Source: Lateolabrax maculatus (lineage: Eukaryota > Chordata > Actinopteri > Acropomatiformes > Lateolabracidae). Taken from it: a stretch of 64,000 nucleotides of DNA. The notes under the pieces were generated by a model. The model was not told where the DNA came from. It did no database searches and saw nothing but the letters and a program-made list of their open reading frames with translations. Shown here piece by piece: positions 47,001 to 60,360 of this stretch; positions within the stretch are counted from its first letter, which is position 1; each line of letters opens with the position of its first letter. A program made the position numbers and the translations under genes. Location of the stretch: positions 1,992,001 to 2,056,000 of the forward strand of contig CM062215.1 of assembly GCA_031216445.1 (NCBI GenBank). Reading direction: 5' to 3'.

Positions 47001-50000
47001 TCAAACTCAATCACTTGTTATTGACGATTTGGCTCCGGTATCACGATTAATATCCCGATTATGTGTTAATATTTTTTACAGTGTTAATAATTTCCTTGAT
47101 TATCATCCAACACTTCTATAATATGCAGAGTTCCAGTGTAGAATACGGTAGTTTATCAGTTTAAGGACATCTTGTTTGCTAAAAGTCACATTATGTCACA
47201 GTGAAGCTCTTCAGACACTTACAGTACTCGGAGGAGGCATGTGAGGTGCAGGTCACACGATCGGAGTAGTCTCTCCCATCATCTTCTGGTTTCCACAGAT
47301 GTGTCACCTGTCGGTGCAATTACAGTCGTCCGCGGGCCAGACGACGTGGCCTGACTGCAGAAGACAAAAAGGCATCCGTCATCGCCGGTTTGCCGCGGTG
47401 TCACGGTCGCTTCGATGTCACGGAGCTGACGTGACCGAGGCCTGGTTCCTCTCCCTGCAGCGAGAAAACGACAGAAGAGGAAGACAGAGAATATCAGGGG
47501 CGCTTCATTATTTACTCAAATAGTCTGGAACTACAAGCCGGGTTTTTTGGAAAGTGACACCGAAATCATTCACTTGTTTCATCCTACTTGATTGTGTTTC
47601 GGAGGCTGAGTCCACATTCGAGTCTGAGAGGGATTTCAATATTAAACAAGTCACACAACTCTTTCCAATATACTGTGTTATGCTTTATTAATTTCCTTAC
47701 AATGGCCTGAGTTCTCGGTTTCTTTATGCCTCTACTAATCAGAAACCTTCAATACAATTGTCAATTTTGCTACTTTGGTTTTTAAACAGAATAATTCTTT
47801 AATTTTTCTACCGTATGATATGATTTGTGGTTTGTTCCCAAGTCAGATTTATTTACTTTTCCCATTGACTAGTTAGATTACAACAACAATTAAACTCTTT
47901 TCAAAGTATTTTTAGTCTGAGTGAAAAAGACTGAATCTTTCAGTTGAAATCTATAGTTGACTGACACATTTCTAGGTTAACATTGATGTTCATACTTCTC
48001 TCTAAAAAAAGAAATTAAAAAACAGCCTGTTTTTTTTAGAACAAATGCGATGAAGGGAACTTCAAGACTTCAAATTGAGCTCCTCATTCAAAACTCTTGG
48101 ACGTAAAGTGAATGAACCCAGAACGATCTGACGACAGAATTGGAAGAGGTGTTGTTGGTTGTAGTCAAAAGCCTGATGTCCCTTATGTCTCCAACTCGCA
48201 ACCGTTGCAATTTGTTGGTAATAAAAAAAAATTAAGTTAAAAAGGTATCCTGTGACGTTTTTCACCACTAGTAGCGCTGTGGAGCAATGTTTGGATCATG
48301 CACACCAAACAGGACGCACACGTCGTCGTCTGCATGTTTCTGCTGACAACTTGGCAGCAATAATGCTTTAAGACACGAAGCCATGTGCCAACAAAGAAAA
48401 GGAAGAAGATTCACACAATGTGTGTTGGTGAGAAACAGACTTTAACTCCAGATTGATCCTTTAATCCACTGGAAATACACTTAGATATGATTTCTCATAA
48501 AGGGCAATAGATACCTGAAAAATGATCTAAATGTAAAACACATGATTCAACCCCACAAATATTTCAGATTTCAAAGTATACAGATATATCTTCCTTATAA
48601 ATGCTGTTCCACTCCTACAGTCACACTGTCAGCAGTATAATTTAGTGGAGGAGATTGAGTGTGTCCTCTCCAGCCGCTGTCTGAGCAGCTCAGTCAGCTG
48701 AACTCTGCTGGAATGTGATGGAGGAACCAGGTTGGGTTTCACGAGCAGGTGTCTTGTTTTTCTCCCTCGTGTTTCTCACACTGTTTCGCCACCTGTTCTC
48801 ATCTCCACTCCTTCCCAGGTTTTTTTATTTTTCCTCTCTCTCTGTGTGTGTGAAGGGTTTTGCAGACCTCAGAAAACAGGGTGTGCATAGCCTCGACTCT
48901 CACTGTATCAGGTGAAATCTTATTAGAAGAAGGGTAAGAAACATGTAATGAGTGATCAAAGCTAAATGTAAAAATTATTTGTGTCTCCATTAAGAATTTG
49001 CATTAGCACAAGTCCAATATTAAAAAAAACAAACATGTTTTTATGCTTTTTCCCTTTAAAAGATAGTCTTGTGGCATAATTTTTGCTCAGTAAATGCCTT
49101 TAAGTATTTGTTGAACATGCAGGAAAGGGATGAGTTTACCAATGTATACAACAACAGAAATGGCAGAATTTTTAAATCCGGACTTTACAAGGAAGCAGTT
49201 CAAGCTCTGTTATAGATAATTTACCCAAAAGTGAAATATAAGATGAGATACTGTGATGCATTCAATGACTTTTAGGACATCCAGGTTCACTTCAGGCCTG
49301 ATCTTTTGCTATATCCCAGATTAACCTGCTAGGAGGGCCTGAGGCTTTGAAATCTATCAAATTAGCAAGCAAAAAAAACCTCAAGAAATAAAAAAGCCCC
49401 TATTTTGTGATGAGAGAACAATATTCTGTTTTATTGATGTTGGGCAGTGAGGATATTACTGTATTGTGTAATTTAATTACAATAAAGTTCACTCCAATTG
49501 TAAATAAAAACTAACAAAATGAGCTGTTGATGTTTTTGTCTGATGTAACAAATAACAGTAAAGCATTGTAATGAAAATGTATTTGATTATTTGGTTTATT
49601 TTGCCATCAGGAATTCTCTTTGAACTACTCAAATACAGCAGAACGCCTCAGAACAGACAAGTCCATGTACTTGGTTGATTGAAATCCTGTCTTGATATCA
49701 TGGCATGCAGAAAGGACTAGAACTGAAAAAAAGAAAAATCACATAACGGGTCCTAAACTTATTTATATATAATAATCTAATCAAATTCCATAAAAAACCC
49801 AAATTAGGTTTGGATAACAAACAATGAAATGATTAAATAGTTTTTCCTCATCTAAATGTATATGAATCAAGCAGCTGGTGGAGTTTGGTTTACTGCAGTC
49901 ACGAGTTATTATGGACGAGGGGAAACATTTTTTGTGTCTCTTGAAGAGACAGCGTTTCAGGTTATGACAGAAGGAGCGGGGTGGAAGTGGGAGACGGGGT

Positions 50001-50099
50001 GAGAAAAAAGGAAAAAAAAGCATCTGTGATTGTCGGCGTGTCCGCCAGTGTTCCCCCTCTTTGCTCCGACACACTTTTCCATGTTGCGGGTGCGGCGTT

Positions 50100-50640
50100 A
50101 CACTTGTCAATGTATTTGTTCAAGCAAGGTCCCTGCGAGGGCCGTGCACCGCTGCCTCCTCTCTCCCCTGCGTCTCTTTTTTAAAAAGCTGTGGCTCTTG
50201 CTTGAATGCTCTCTGTGTCCATGCCCAGTGCCCTAATCCAGGGCCTGCTCTTCCTCTAAGCAGGGAGTTAACTTAATCCCTCTCATTTAGGCAGCTGCAC
50301 TGCCGGGGAACTATGGGAAAAAAAGAAAAAGTTATAACGCTGTGACAGACACTTTCAGCTGTTGTGACGGCACCTCCCCGATTCAGCTGCCTTAGCATGC
50401 AACTCTCACTCTCGGCCCCGGTATTTTAATTTGGCTGTGAATAATGCATGGAGGGGCTGCGAGCACGGAACGCATAGAGGAAGGTATGCATGGCTGGGAC
50501 GATAGCTGTGCGCCTGAAGACAAGGTCAGGGTAAAGCAGAGCAAGCTGTAAAGCACCGACTGGCATCTGTGCGCGCAGTGAGCTGACGGCCAACAGTAAA
50601 TATGCCGTGAATGTAAATGGTCATTCCCAGACACCAGCAG
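50100..50640. promoter_or_regulatory. CNE-like block
   Basis: Repeat-free sequence with TAAGCAGGGAGTTAACTTAA, TATTTTAATTTGGCTGTGAA, TAATGCATGGAGGGGCTGCG and TAAATATGCCGTGAATGTAA. Conservation is untested. Confidence 0.35.
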
Positions 50641-50832
50641 ACATCAGTGCGACAGAGAGTTCAACTGGAAGAAGTTGAAACGTCCCGTGTGATGTGATCG
50701 ATCGCCAGAATAAAAAGGAAGTGATTGTTTCTAACGCAGAAGGGTCAAAGACTTTAACTCAACAGAATATACCGAAAAGTCTTGAATAGTCACTGATGCC
50801 AGACGGCTCGAACACACAATTTGTAGTACATG

Positions 50833-50955
50833 CCAGCCACGACCTGCAGTAGGTGGCTGTAATGCGCCAGAAGTGTCGCGATACGCAGCGAGTAAGAACG
50901 CCAACGTTTGTTTAAAAGCAAATTTCACACGTAAGAGTGAGAAGAAGAGGTGCAT
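50833..50955 (+). repeat. Fragment of a dispersed fish repeat
   Basis: GCAGTAGGTGGCTGTAATGC, then AACGCCAACGTTTGTTTAAA and GAGAAGAAGAGG resemble a short motif seen in many fish genomes (GTAGGTGGCGGTAATGCACC ... GCCAAC ... AAGAAGAAG). Class not assigned, match from memory. Confidence 0.4.
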
Positions 50956-52385
50956 TCAGGTGCAGTTTAGCAGAAAAAACTGTTTATGTCAGTTGAGCTT
51001 TTGGTCTTTTGTCTATAGAGGGTAGAAGCCACATACAGTAACAGTTAACATGAAGTAAACCATGTATTGTTTTGCCTTCAGCTTTGCAGGACTTCTCCTC
51101 ACAGAAGCAGAAAGTGTAAACTTTCTCTCCCTATGAAACAACTTCACACCTCTGCGCTTCGCAAAAGAAGTCTCATTAAAATGGCCAGCGGAGGTCAGAA
51201 AACACAATTCATAATTTCTGCAAACATCTCAAGAACGTATCCGTGAAATTTCGAAAACCTCACAAAAGCCTTCAGAGGGCGTCAACACCGGTCAGCAGGA
51301 CTAGCTGCCTCCTTTATCCTTCGCCCACATCTGCCACTTCCAGCCTGCTGACCATTTGTAATGGGCCTCGATTAGAGCGCAGGACGGATCCGGTAATAAG
51401 CCTTGGAACCTTGTCAAGAGAGAGGTCAAATCAGAAGACCAATAAATAGGAAATTGCTCCCTGCGAGCCTTCTCACTGTCACCCTTTGCTTGTTACCTTG
51501 AGCACTAAAAAGGTATTTATCTGACTCCCTCCTCGCTGTTTAAACAGGCATCAGCGCTGCTCTGCGCTTAATTGCGCCTCGGTCTCGGGAGTTCACTTGG
51601 TGAAGTGCAGGTGCGGCGTCCAAGAAAAATAATTGAACAAACAATTATAATGTGCGTTCCCACACTGCCGGTTAGACACAGAGCAGCTACAGGCTTTTGT
51701 GCTGTTTAGCTTCCCTCCAGTCCAAAACATATCACTGTGGGAGTGTTGAAATGCTGCAAAGATCTATGGTTGACTCGTGTGTATTCTGGCAGCGAGTATC
51801 TTGACAGTACCGTCCCTCCACCCTGGGAAAGAATCTGCACCGTCCCCGCAAAAATCTCAGCCTCTCCTGGTGTCTTTCCGTGCAGAAAAACAAAAAGGCA
51901 GAGTTCCCGTCCGCCGCACCTCGCTCACCGTCGCCGACAGGAAACCAGCGTCACCTCAGGACATCAACACGCCTCGGGCCTCAGCGCCTCGACGGTGGAA
52001 AAGAACCCAAGCCCAAACACGCGGGCGGCGACCCGTCCGACCCGTCGAGGGGCTCGTCACTCCTCGGAGCGCTTTGTTTTTCGGCTGCTCCCATTGTTCC
52101 TCAGCTGGGGAAATGTTTTTGTTAGGCGACAACCGGTACGTCTTCGCTGTCACTGGATTATTTTTACAGGACAGCTTGAGCGGGGAAGAGCTGGTGGAAA
52201 ACCAGCTTTAAGAAAACATCACAGCAGAAGTAGAACATTCTTGTCAAAATTGAGAAGGTTTTTGTTCTCTGTAAATACTGAAATAACACTGAGTATGAAT
52301 ATTTAGGTCCATATGTCAAACTGAGGGCCTCAGTATCCTTATTTCCATACTATGTCATGGCTGGTACTATCATACTTCATATTTA

Positions 52386-52386
52386 C

Positions 52387-52415
<29 letters not shown>
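52386..52415 (+). repeat. (CA)n microsatellite
   Basis: About 15 CA units in AT-rich surroundings. Confidence 0.9.
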
Positions 52416-52417
<2 letters not shown>

Positions 52418-53270
52418 CAGTGGTATCACTCTTTACATCCAACTCTGCAAGAAAACTAAATCACTGATAGTGAAAAATATATTTCGAAATCGTCTAATAA
52501 TGAAAAATTCACCTCAAACTGAGTATTGAGCATTCGGACCCTGGTCTCTTTTCTGTATAATCTGATGTAAAATCAGGAGCGTCTTCCAGGAGAGACTTTA
52601 TAAACGGTCGTGGTCTCTAGTGTAAAAAAATGAAGTTGAAGCTACCTGAAGTCCTTTGCAAAAGCATTTTAGTTTGCAGTTGTGACCAAATTAAAATTTT
52701 CCATAGAGACGCCTCTAACTTCTACTAATCCACAAACTACTTTACTTTGTTTCTCTCTTTAACTTGTTTGCAAGCAAGAAAAAGTTAGAAACTCACTTTT
52801 AACCGTTCCTGAAGATACCAGCTCTCTTGAGGCCTCTACTTACGAAACAGCAGACATTTTAGAAGGCACTTTTTGTATTTATTTATTTTTGCTTTTTTGC
52901 CACATTTTGAGCAAAAGAACACCAGGTTATGTGTTCAAACTGTTTTGGAAGCGAAACCTTCAAAAAAATAAATAAAAAACAAATCTTCACGTTTGGATTA
53001 GCTCGATCAATCTGATTTCTACTCCACCGGCCTCCCCGAGGAATTCTCCTTCCATGCAGGAGGACTTCAGTTATGGCTGTTTCCTCTCTCCGTCTTCCTC
53101 TCCTCCTCTCTCTTTCTCCTTTCACCGTTCTTCCAGAGATGCGTAGTTGTTGGCAGTGCTTATGTAATAACAGATGGAAGCTAGAAATTAACACGTCTTG
53201 CCTCTCTCGTTATTCTCCTCTCTCCATTTATTTTTAATGCTGCGAGCACGAGCGTCCCTCTCGTTCTCTC

Positions 53271-53273
<3 letters not shown>

Positions 53274-53306
<33 letters not shown>
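53274..53306 (+). repeat. (GT)n microsatellite
   Basis: About 16 GT units, directly followed by a CNE-like block. Confidence 0.9.
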
Positions 53307-53307
<1 letters not shown>

Positions 53308-53309
53308 CC

Positions 53310-53470
53310 CCGGCAGGCCAGCAGCACCTGTCAGGAGTGTATCCACCGTGGTTGCGTGCCTAATTAGCACACAAGGAATTTGGTGGCACGAAGCGCGCAG
53401 CATCGGTGGGAAGATAAGAGTGTGGGGTGCAATTAGGATTTGTTGGCATGTACAGAACACAGTGAAGAAT
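53310..53470. promoter_or_regulatory. CNE-like block between microsatellites
   Basis: GCAGCACCTGTCAGGAGTGT, TTGCGTGCCTAATTAGCACA and GGTGCAATTAGGATTTGTTG lie between a (GT)n and a (GGA)n. CACCTG is a ZEB/SNAI-type E-box and TAATTAG a homeodomain core. Conservation is untested. Confidence 0.35.
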
Positions 53471-53475
53471 CAAAC

Positions 53476-53509
53476 GGAGGAGGAGGAGGAGGAGGAAGAG
53501 GAGGAGAGG
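53476..53509 (+). repeat. (GGA)n microsatellite
   Basis: About 11 GGA/GAG units with one interruption. It explains the Glu- or Gly-rich frames in this area. Confidence 0.9.
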
Positions 53510-55399
53510 TTGGGGTATGTTGGTGTGGGAGTGGAGAGTTGCATGTGTGGCCTGATGCTACTCTACTTTTTTTCCTTTTTTTCTTCTTTCAAATGATGGG
53601 AGAGAAGCTTTTTAATATATTTATATATAAAAAAGAATACCTTCAATTTTTACGTCTGTTTCAATTTGAGTGTGATAAACCTGCTCTTCTGAAATGTCAA
53701 GAGTCGTACAGAACACAAACCAAACAACTTGCTCTGCCCGTGACACGTGACTGGAAGGAAGAGATGGACCTGGAAACCAAACATTCATGGTGGACAGGTG
53801 GGTGCAACACAAGTTCAAAAATGTTCCAAATGGTTTCATTACTCTTTGGTTTGGTTGAACAGATTAAAAAAAAATATAACCATTCACAGTCTTTATGCTA
53901 AACTAAGCAGCGCCATATTTACCGTGCAGACGTGAGAGGGATCAATATTCACATATCACTCTGTAAGCAAGCAAACACTTCCCAAAGATTTTGAAGTATC
54001 CCTAATGTTTTGGTCCAGTTGGTGTTGTGAGATTTGTTTTATAATTTGATATCTTTGTTGCTTTTGACTGATTTGTTTAATAAAGGGTTTATAATTTGTA
54101 CCTAATCAAATCTCATTTTCTAATAAGCCGAAAGAAAGAGTAAATCATCTTCAAAAACACTAATAACCTGTATTTGTAAAGGTTAATACTTTAATAAATG
54201 GATTTACAGGTTTCCTTCTGGTTAACCCATTTACAACCTGGAAACCCAGGTTAGTAAATGTTTTTTTTTTTAACATTAATAAAGCCTCTCTTTACAACTC
54301 ATTAACCCTTTTATTAAAAGGTTCCTTATTAGAAAGTAGGACTGACTGCAACCAATGAACAACTCTGACCTGGAATCGCTGCCATTTACTGAATAATGTT
54401 TAAGTGGCATAAATACTAGATGGAGAACAGATTTAGATCCTAATAAAAATCTTTATGTTGCATGAACTAATGCAGCAAGAATGTCTCAGCTTTGATAGAA
54501 GTTTGAGGGTTTGAGAGTTTATTTTATTTGTTCTTTCCGACCCTATCACTGTGGCCACTATCACTTCAACACAATCGTACAAAAACAGAACACACAGCAA
54601 ACATTGTGTCATCATAAAACACCACTTGACACAACAACAGAGGCTCTAGAAGCTCCCTCGTCTGCATTTCGACATCGCGACCTGCACACAGGATCTGCTC
54701 GCCGCAGTCCGTCAACCTTCCTCTGAAAGCTCGCTGCCTCCACACGCATAGGTTTTCTACTTAAACCCCCTTCGCTTAAAAAACACGGATCTCCTCGTGT
54801 GGATCCGACCCTGCATTTCATTTGCTGCTGCCACCCAGACTTTGACCAGAAAAGAAAAGAAAAAAGTTAAGTTTAAAGGGATTTTTTGAATGAGGAAAGA
54901 GGAAAATAACAGATAAAGAATTCATAGGTTACATCTTCTAGTGTCGAGCTGATGCCGCCACAAAAAGGGTCCGATGCCATCGACTTTGTTCAAAGCATTG
55001 ATTGGTCATTACGGCGTCAAAGTATGAACATCTGAGCATTTGAGGAAGAGGAAGAAGAGGAGGGACGCAGCTGCTGGAAGCGATTGTGTCGAGGTTTAAC
55101 TTTGTGTCCACCGCATGATTTATTTATCAACACGACGGCCGTTTTCATGGTTAGATTGGGGCGGCGGGGGGGCCGGCGGGAAGTCACAAAGAGCAGAGGG
55201 AACTACAAGGAGCAGACGTGACCTCAGTTTGACGAGAGGGAATCAAAAAGATCACGATAGCTCTTGTACCCACAACGCTGAAAGGGAACAAATGGCTCTT
55301 TAATATTTCCATGCATACAAGAAGAACAAGAAAAAAAGAATCATAAGAACAGTGATGAATAAAACAAAAAGAGGCAACAAGAAAGGGCTGCGGCGGCGG

Positions 55400-56043
55400 A
55401 GGAAATATGCGCCATGTCAAAAGCCGTCGTCTTTTTATCTAATGGGTGCGGCGGCTGTAATGCATCCATGTGGCCCTCACTTTAATAATTGAACAGACAT
55501 CGGGGCGGCACCTGCTGGGAGCCCAAATCATCGTCGCTGCTTTGAACAAACTGCTGTGACATTACGGCATCAGGCACGGCAACGCAGCGCCGAAAAATAC
55601 AGAGGGGAAGAGGGAAAGGGAGAAAAAAAACAAAAAAACGGATGCATTCAAGGCGGTGAACATGGCCTGGGGCTACAGAGTAATGAGCACATCTCCATGG
55701 AGCCTTCCACGGATTCACTATTTGAAAATTGTTTCTTGTCTTAATAAATCCTAAATGTGTAATTTATTTGTGAAAGAAGAACAACAAAGCAGCTGACGCT
55801 CCCCTCTCCCTCGCTTTCACTCCGTAAAAATGTTCGAGATCACAGCGGCCGAGGCGCGTCGACGCTTCCTCAGGTGTAGACGCGGCACCCTCAGATCTCC
55901 TCCCCACCCCCCCGCCTCCTCTCCTGTTCCCCAAATTGCAAAGTCATTGAAATTCTTGGTCTGCTTTTGGAGGAATTATAAAACCGTCTGAATCAATTAC
56001 AACATCAATCGGGCTGAAATCTGCAGCCGATGAATATGTATAA

Positions 56044-56045
<2 letters not shown>
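55400..56045. promoter_or_regulatory. CNE-like block
   Basis: TGTAATGCATCCATGTGGCC, CACTTTAATAATTGAACAGA, GAGCCCAAATCATCGTCGCT and TGAATCAATTACAACATCAA contain several homeodomain/POU-like cores without repeats. A C-rich run lies at about 55.90 kb. Conservation is untested. Confidence 0.35.

Positions 56046-56047
<2 letters not shown>

Positions 56048-56079
<32 letters not shown>
56048..56079 (+). repeat. (CA)n microsatellite
   Basis: About 16 CA units at the edge of a CNE-like block. Confidence 0.9.
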
Positions 56080-56081
<2 letters not shown>

Positions 56082-58603
56082 CTAATTAAACAAGGCCGTC
56101 AGAAATCACTTCAGACAGGTCGTGCAAACGCACAGTGAGCATACATTAACCAGCAGGAAGTTCAGGCTAAGAGACAGCTGATGCAGGAACTGAATGCCGA
56201 ATGAATGTATATGTAAATGATGTCTTTTCAAAACAAGTTTTACATGTTTTTTTACTTCTACCACACAGAAATTGTGTAAAATGCAGTTTGACTTTTTATT
56301 CCAGATGCATTTTTAATAAATTGTGTTCATTCCTGCTGCAGCTGCTTTCCCTCTTGTCTTTTTGGCCTTTGAGCGGTTGTGTAGTTCCCTAAATCAGCCT
56401 TGTTTGCCAATGGGGCAAAATGGGCAACTGCGTGTCACAAGCCAAAATGGTTTGGAAACAAGGGTTTAATCTTTAACAATCGAATTTTATAAACTCATCG
56501 TGTTTTTATGTAAATTAATATAAAATGGAAGTACCTTCAAAATGCACTTAAGTACAATACTAGTACTGCAGTTTGACATTTCTGTACTGTTAATCAGTTT
56601 ATGACAGAAAGTTTAAAGACAAAGCAATACAGAACCCTGATATCAGCCCAAAAATGACCCGATGTGACAGATGTGGGGTGTTGGGAATGAAAGGGAACGT
56701 CAAGCACGACAATTTGTTGTTTTTTTCGTAAGCAGTGTGTCAGAGGAAGACAAGCGATTCTGCATCTAGGATGCAGCACAAGGCCCCGGACGGAGAGACA
56801 AGCATGTCAAATTATTTGTCTTCTCCTGCCTGTTTGACAATGTCGACGACATGCTCCGCGATGCTTCCGACACCACGAGTTTTGACATTCTGAACACAAA
56901 AGTCTGTCCTACACTCTTCTAGCTTTGTACATTTCAGACTTGCAAAAAATAAAACATGTTAAATATATATATATAGAGAGCAAAGCATTTGCATAAAGTG
57001 CTGGGTGCAGAAGGGTCACCTTGTCTTTGTAATAGAATTATCAAATGGAGGTAAGTCCACTCTCAGTTTCACCACAACAATGTACTTAAACATAAATCAT
57101 TCTGTGCAGAATTAGAAAAGGAATCCTTGAACAGCTCCTCTCTGCACTCCCATGTCTCACTCTTTTTTTCTCCTCCCTGCACTCTGACAACAGCACTAGG
57201 TCGATCATTAAGTTGAACGTTAGCTCCACTGTCTCATGCCTAAGGGTGCTAAAGCACAGAGATCTCTTTAGTTTCCCCATTAGGAGATTTGTGAAGCGAA
57301 AATTAAGCTCCTTCATGCCGTCGTGCCAAGATGTTCACAGCACAACTTTACATACAGAGTGGAGGAAGTCTTTAAAACTCAGGAGTGGGCAGAAGAAACT
57401 GAAACAACCAAACGTCACAGTTCAAAGATGGATTTCTCTAATCACTAATCAACTCCGATAGAGAAAACACGCCTCGCCAGCATCAGCAGAAAGATCAAGT
57501 TCAACTCAGTAACTCTTTTTCTCTAATCGTCAATTGTCTGTAAGTAACATTTCAATACTTTATGAATGGCCTAAAACAACGGCTGGTGTATAAGCCCGTG
57601 GGGTACAGCTGAAAGCTCCAAAAGGCCAGGAAGTGGACTTTGGAGCTCAGATTATTTTAATACACAAAAAACTAGTTCCAACACTACTCAGGTCATTCCT
57701 TTCATCCAGCAGCCATCTAAATTTGCCTTTTCTCTCAGTCTGTGTAGCGCGTCATGGCAGATAAATGTTGGTTAGTGGCCACTGATTGTACAAGGTAGAA
57801 TAGATTTGTAAATATAGTATATAGTGGAACAACTGGGATTAGATTTATCACATTTTGTCAGATTCCTCTGAAATTTGTTTGCCATCACAAACCTCCTCGC
57901 ACACACACACGTACAGTCAGTCGCAGAACACACGTCACCTGATTTAACCGTAAGAATAAAAAGATTTTCATGTACACAGACTTTGTTCAGCTCCTCGCAG
58001 TCGCCAACAGATGTTGACAATGAGGTTGCAGATGAGTTGGTGCCAAAAAGAATCTCCACTTGCTGATTCAGATAAAAAAAGTATTTTCATGTAAACATGT
58101 TGCCTCATGTGCTTATTCTCCTGCTGGATAAAAGCCTCCAACGCCTGAAAGTGTTCAAATTTCCTCCGAACAAAATCACGTCAGATAAAAATCTCTTTAA
58201 TTCTATGTCTCCGTTTCACTTGACACAAAGTTACCCGAGCGTCTCGACAGTGGAGGAGTTTTAGCACTTTTTTAAAATTTATTTTCGCATTCTGCTCCTC
58301 GGCCAGTTGGCCCGGGGCCGTTGCCGTCTCTGCCCATGTCTCCCATCCTGAGATGTGATGCTCACAGAGCTGAGGGAAGGGTGGGGAAGAGGTGGGGTGG
58401 GGGGGGAGCTCAGCCAAGAGGCCCCGGGGCCGCGGCCCTCTCTGGACCCCCAACCCCGGGTCACTGAGCACCTCGGGTCAGCCGGTCCTGCTCAGACTCC
58501 TTGTGGGGGAATCGCCCGGCTACCGATCGAGGAGGAGGAGGCAGCTCCCCTCCCCCAGTGTCTTGTGTAATCAACATTTAGAGAACAGCTGGAAGGAGGA
58601 GGA

Positions 58604-58772
58604 GTGTGTGTGTGTGTGTTTGTGTGTGTTTGTTGTGCACGTGTGTGTTTTCTCACGTTCGGATGTATTTGATCTGTCGTATGAGTGCTTGTGTGTACAT
58701 GTAAACTGCTGCAGCATTAGATACGAGCTTGTGGACCACATCATTGTGTGTGTGTGTGTGTGTGTGTGTGTG
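58604..58772 (+). repeat. Two (GT)n microsatellites
   Basis: Imperfect (GT)n at 58604-58630 and a purer (GT)14 at 58745-58772, separated by about 115 bp. They produce the Val/Cys-rich frame that crosses the region. Confidence 0.85.
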
Positions 58773-59071
58773 GTCGGCGTGTATTCCCTGCTGGCCCTCA
58801 GTGCTCAGAGCGGGTTCAGCCAGGGTCTTTTCCTGCAAATAAAAGTCCTCCTCTGGCTGCCGACATCCTCGTCTTTGGGTAGAGCTGCCAGAGCGAGGAA
58901 TTTCACATTTGTAGAAGAAGAAACGCACAAGACGGACGTTGATATTTACAGTTTCAAAGTATCAGAGAGTAACTGAAAACTCAGTTCATCAGCAAGATGA
59001 AATTACCAAATCATTCCTTATGAATCTTATTTTAATTTATACTGTAAAAAGTACAATTTGCTTTCGATCTA

Positions 59072-59755
59072 TTAAAGGACCGTTACAGGATTTTTGGCAA
59101 CTTTTGGCCTCTTACCCCACTGAAGTCACGGCTTTCAGCAAAAAGGGTCATTATGACTCATCACTTATAACATGCAAAAGTAGGCGCAGAGTCTTCACAC
59201 CAAGTAGAAACAGTGCATGGTTAATGTCCATAATGCATAAAGATTCTGTAAAAATCACGTATACTTTGTGTTGCTATTTTCTAATGCATGCTGTAGGATT
59301 TTAGCTTTCTGTTTATATTCATCTGCAGGTGTGCTAAAAAAGCCCAAGCTTTCGGACCTGAATTGAAACCAAGCCCATAACTGCAGATGACCCAGATAGC
59401 GAGAACACACCACCACAACACAATCAGAAAGCCATGATTAAGACGTAATGCCTGAGCAGAGCTGAAAGAAAGTCCACGTGGACCCTACCAGTCCAGATGA
59501 GACTGAATATAACTCCTGACTAAGGTCCTCAGTTGAGTACCAGCCAGTGTTTGGTTTGTCCATTCTGGGCTCCTGTAGAAACATGGCAGCTCTGTGGAAG
59601 AGGTCCCGCTCTGTAGATATGAAGGGCTCATTCACAGTGAACGAAAACACGAATCTTAGTTTCAGGTGATTAAACACTAATAAAAACATACTTATGAAGA
59701 TTATATTCCATTTGTACCTATAGATCCTCCGTAATCCTAAACATTGTCCCTTTAA
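59072..59755. mobile_element. Non-autonomous DNA transposon (MITE-like), class uncertain
   Basis: The left end TTAAAGGACCGTTACAGGAT and the reversed right end TTAAAGGGACAATGTTTAGG form imperfect inverted repeats. On the minus strand the interior has GTGAATGAGCCCTTCATATC, GCCATGTTTCTACAGGAGCC and CAAACCAAACACTGGCTGGT, which I recall from a common fish repeat (AATGAGCCCTTCATATCTACAGAGCGG...). No transposase is present. The 84-codon minus-strand frame inside is a product of the repeat. Confidence 0.55.
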
Positions 59756-59929
59756 GTGTTTGTTACGTGGGCTCGGACATGAAAAATGACAGTAGCAAAG
59801 TGTTAAAATAAGAGAAAAACATTTCAGTGCAGCACCTGACAGCTGACTGCTCTTATTTTGTTTCCTTCCCTGAAATAAAACTAAAGACGGAGCCAGTTAA
59901 CATTTTGCCATATGCATTGTTTGTTTTGG

Positions 59930-60360
59930 ATCTATAAATACTGTAACCGCCTCGGGTGCGGCGCTAATGCAACAGATAGCTCCGTGTCGCACAACATTTG
60001 AATCGACCATCTGACTAATTACAGCAGCGCACGATCAAATCGGGCTCCGGAGAACCCGCGAAAGACCCTGAACGTGGCCTTCCGGTCAGGAAGAGGAAGC
60101 GGCCTCATTGTCGCTGCCAGAAATAATAATTTCAATAATTTTCTATAATTTCCAGCATCTAAACAGAGCAAACCAAGTCAGGAAACAAAGCAGGGGCCCG
60201 CCAAGCCCCGCCTCCGCTTCCCCCCGGAAAACGCACACACGCAGGCCTGCGAGAGCCTCCCCACGGAAAGCTGCCATCTAAAAACAGCCTCTGCAGCTGG
60301 CGGCCGCTGCGAGAGGCGTGCTTTCAGGGCTCGCACCCGCAGTCGCAGTTTACTCCCGCT
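59930..60360. promoter_or_regulatory. CNE-like block
   Basis: GCGGCGCTAATGCAACAGAT, CATCTGACTAATTACAGCAG, ACGATCAAATCGGGCTCCGG and TTTCAATAATTTTCTATAAT occur in otherwise GC-moderate, repeat-free DNA. Conservation is untested. Confidence 0.35.

Larger units (their letters stand above)
45309..59071. other. Gene desert, second part
   Basis: No gene recognised. It contains a Tc1-type end at 46972, microsatellites at 52.39, 53.27, 53.48, 56.05, 58.60 and 58.75 kb, a fish repeat fragment at 50.83 kb and CNE-like blocks listed separately. The longest frames, 51737-52306 (189 codons) and 58392-58976 (194 codons), overlap other frames, and the second runs through (GT)n. Neither resembles a known protein. 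Confidence 0.4.

Noticed and set aside
51737..52306. 189-codon plus-strand frame
   Set aside because: It overlaps two other long frames in a GC-rich patch, is rich in Arg/Ser/Pro, has no recognisable domain and no clear splice or promoter context.
58392..58976. 194-codon plus-strand frame
   Set aside because: It runs through two (GT)n repeats that add Val/Cys stretches and has no family resemblance.
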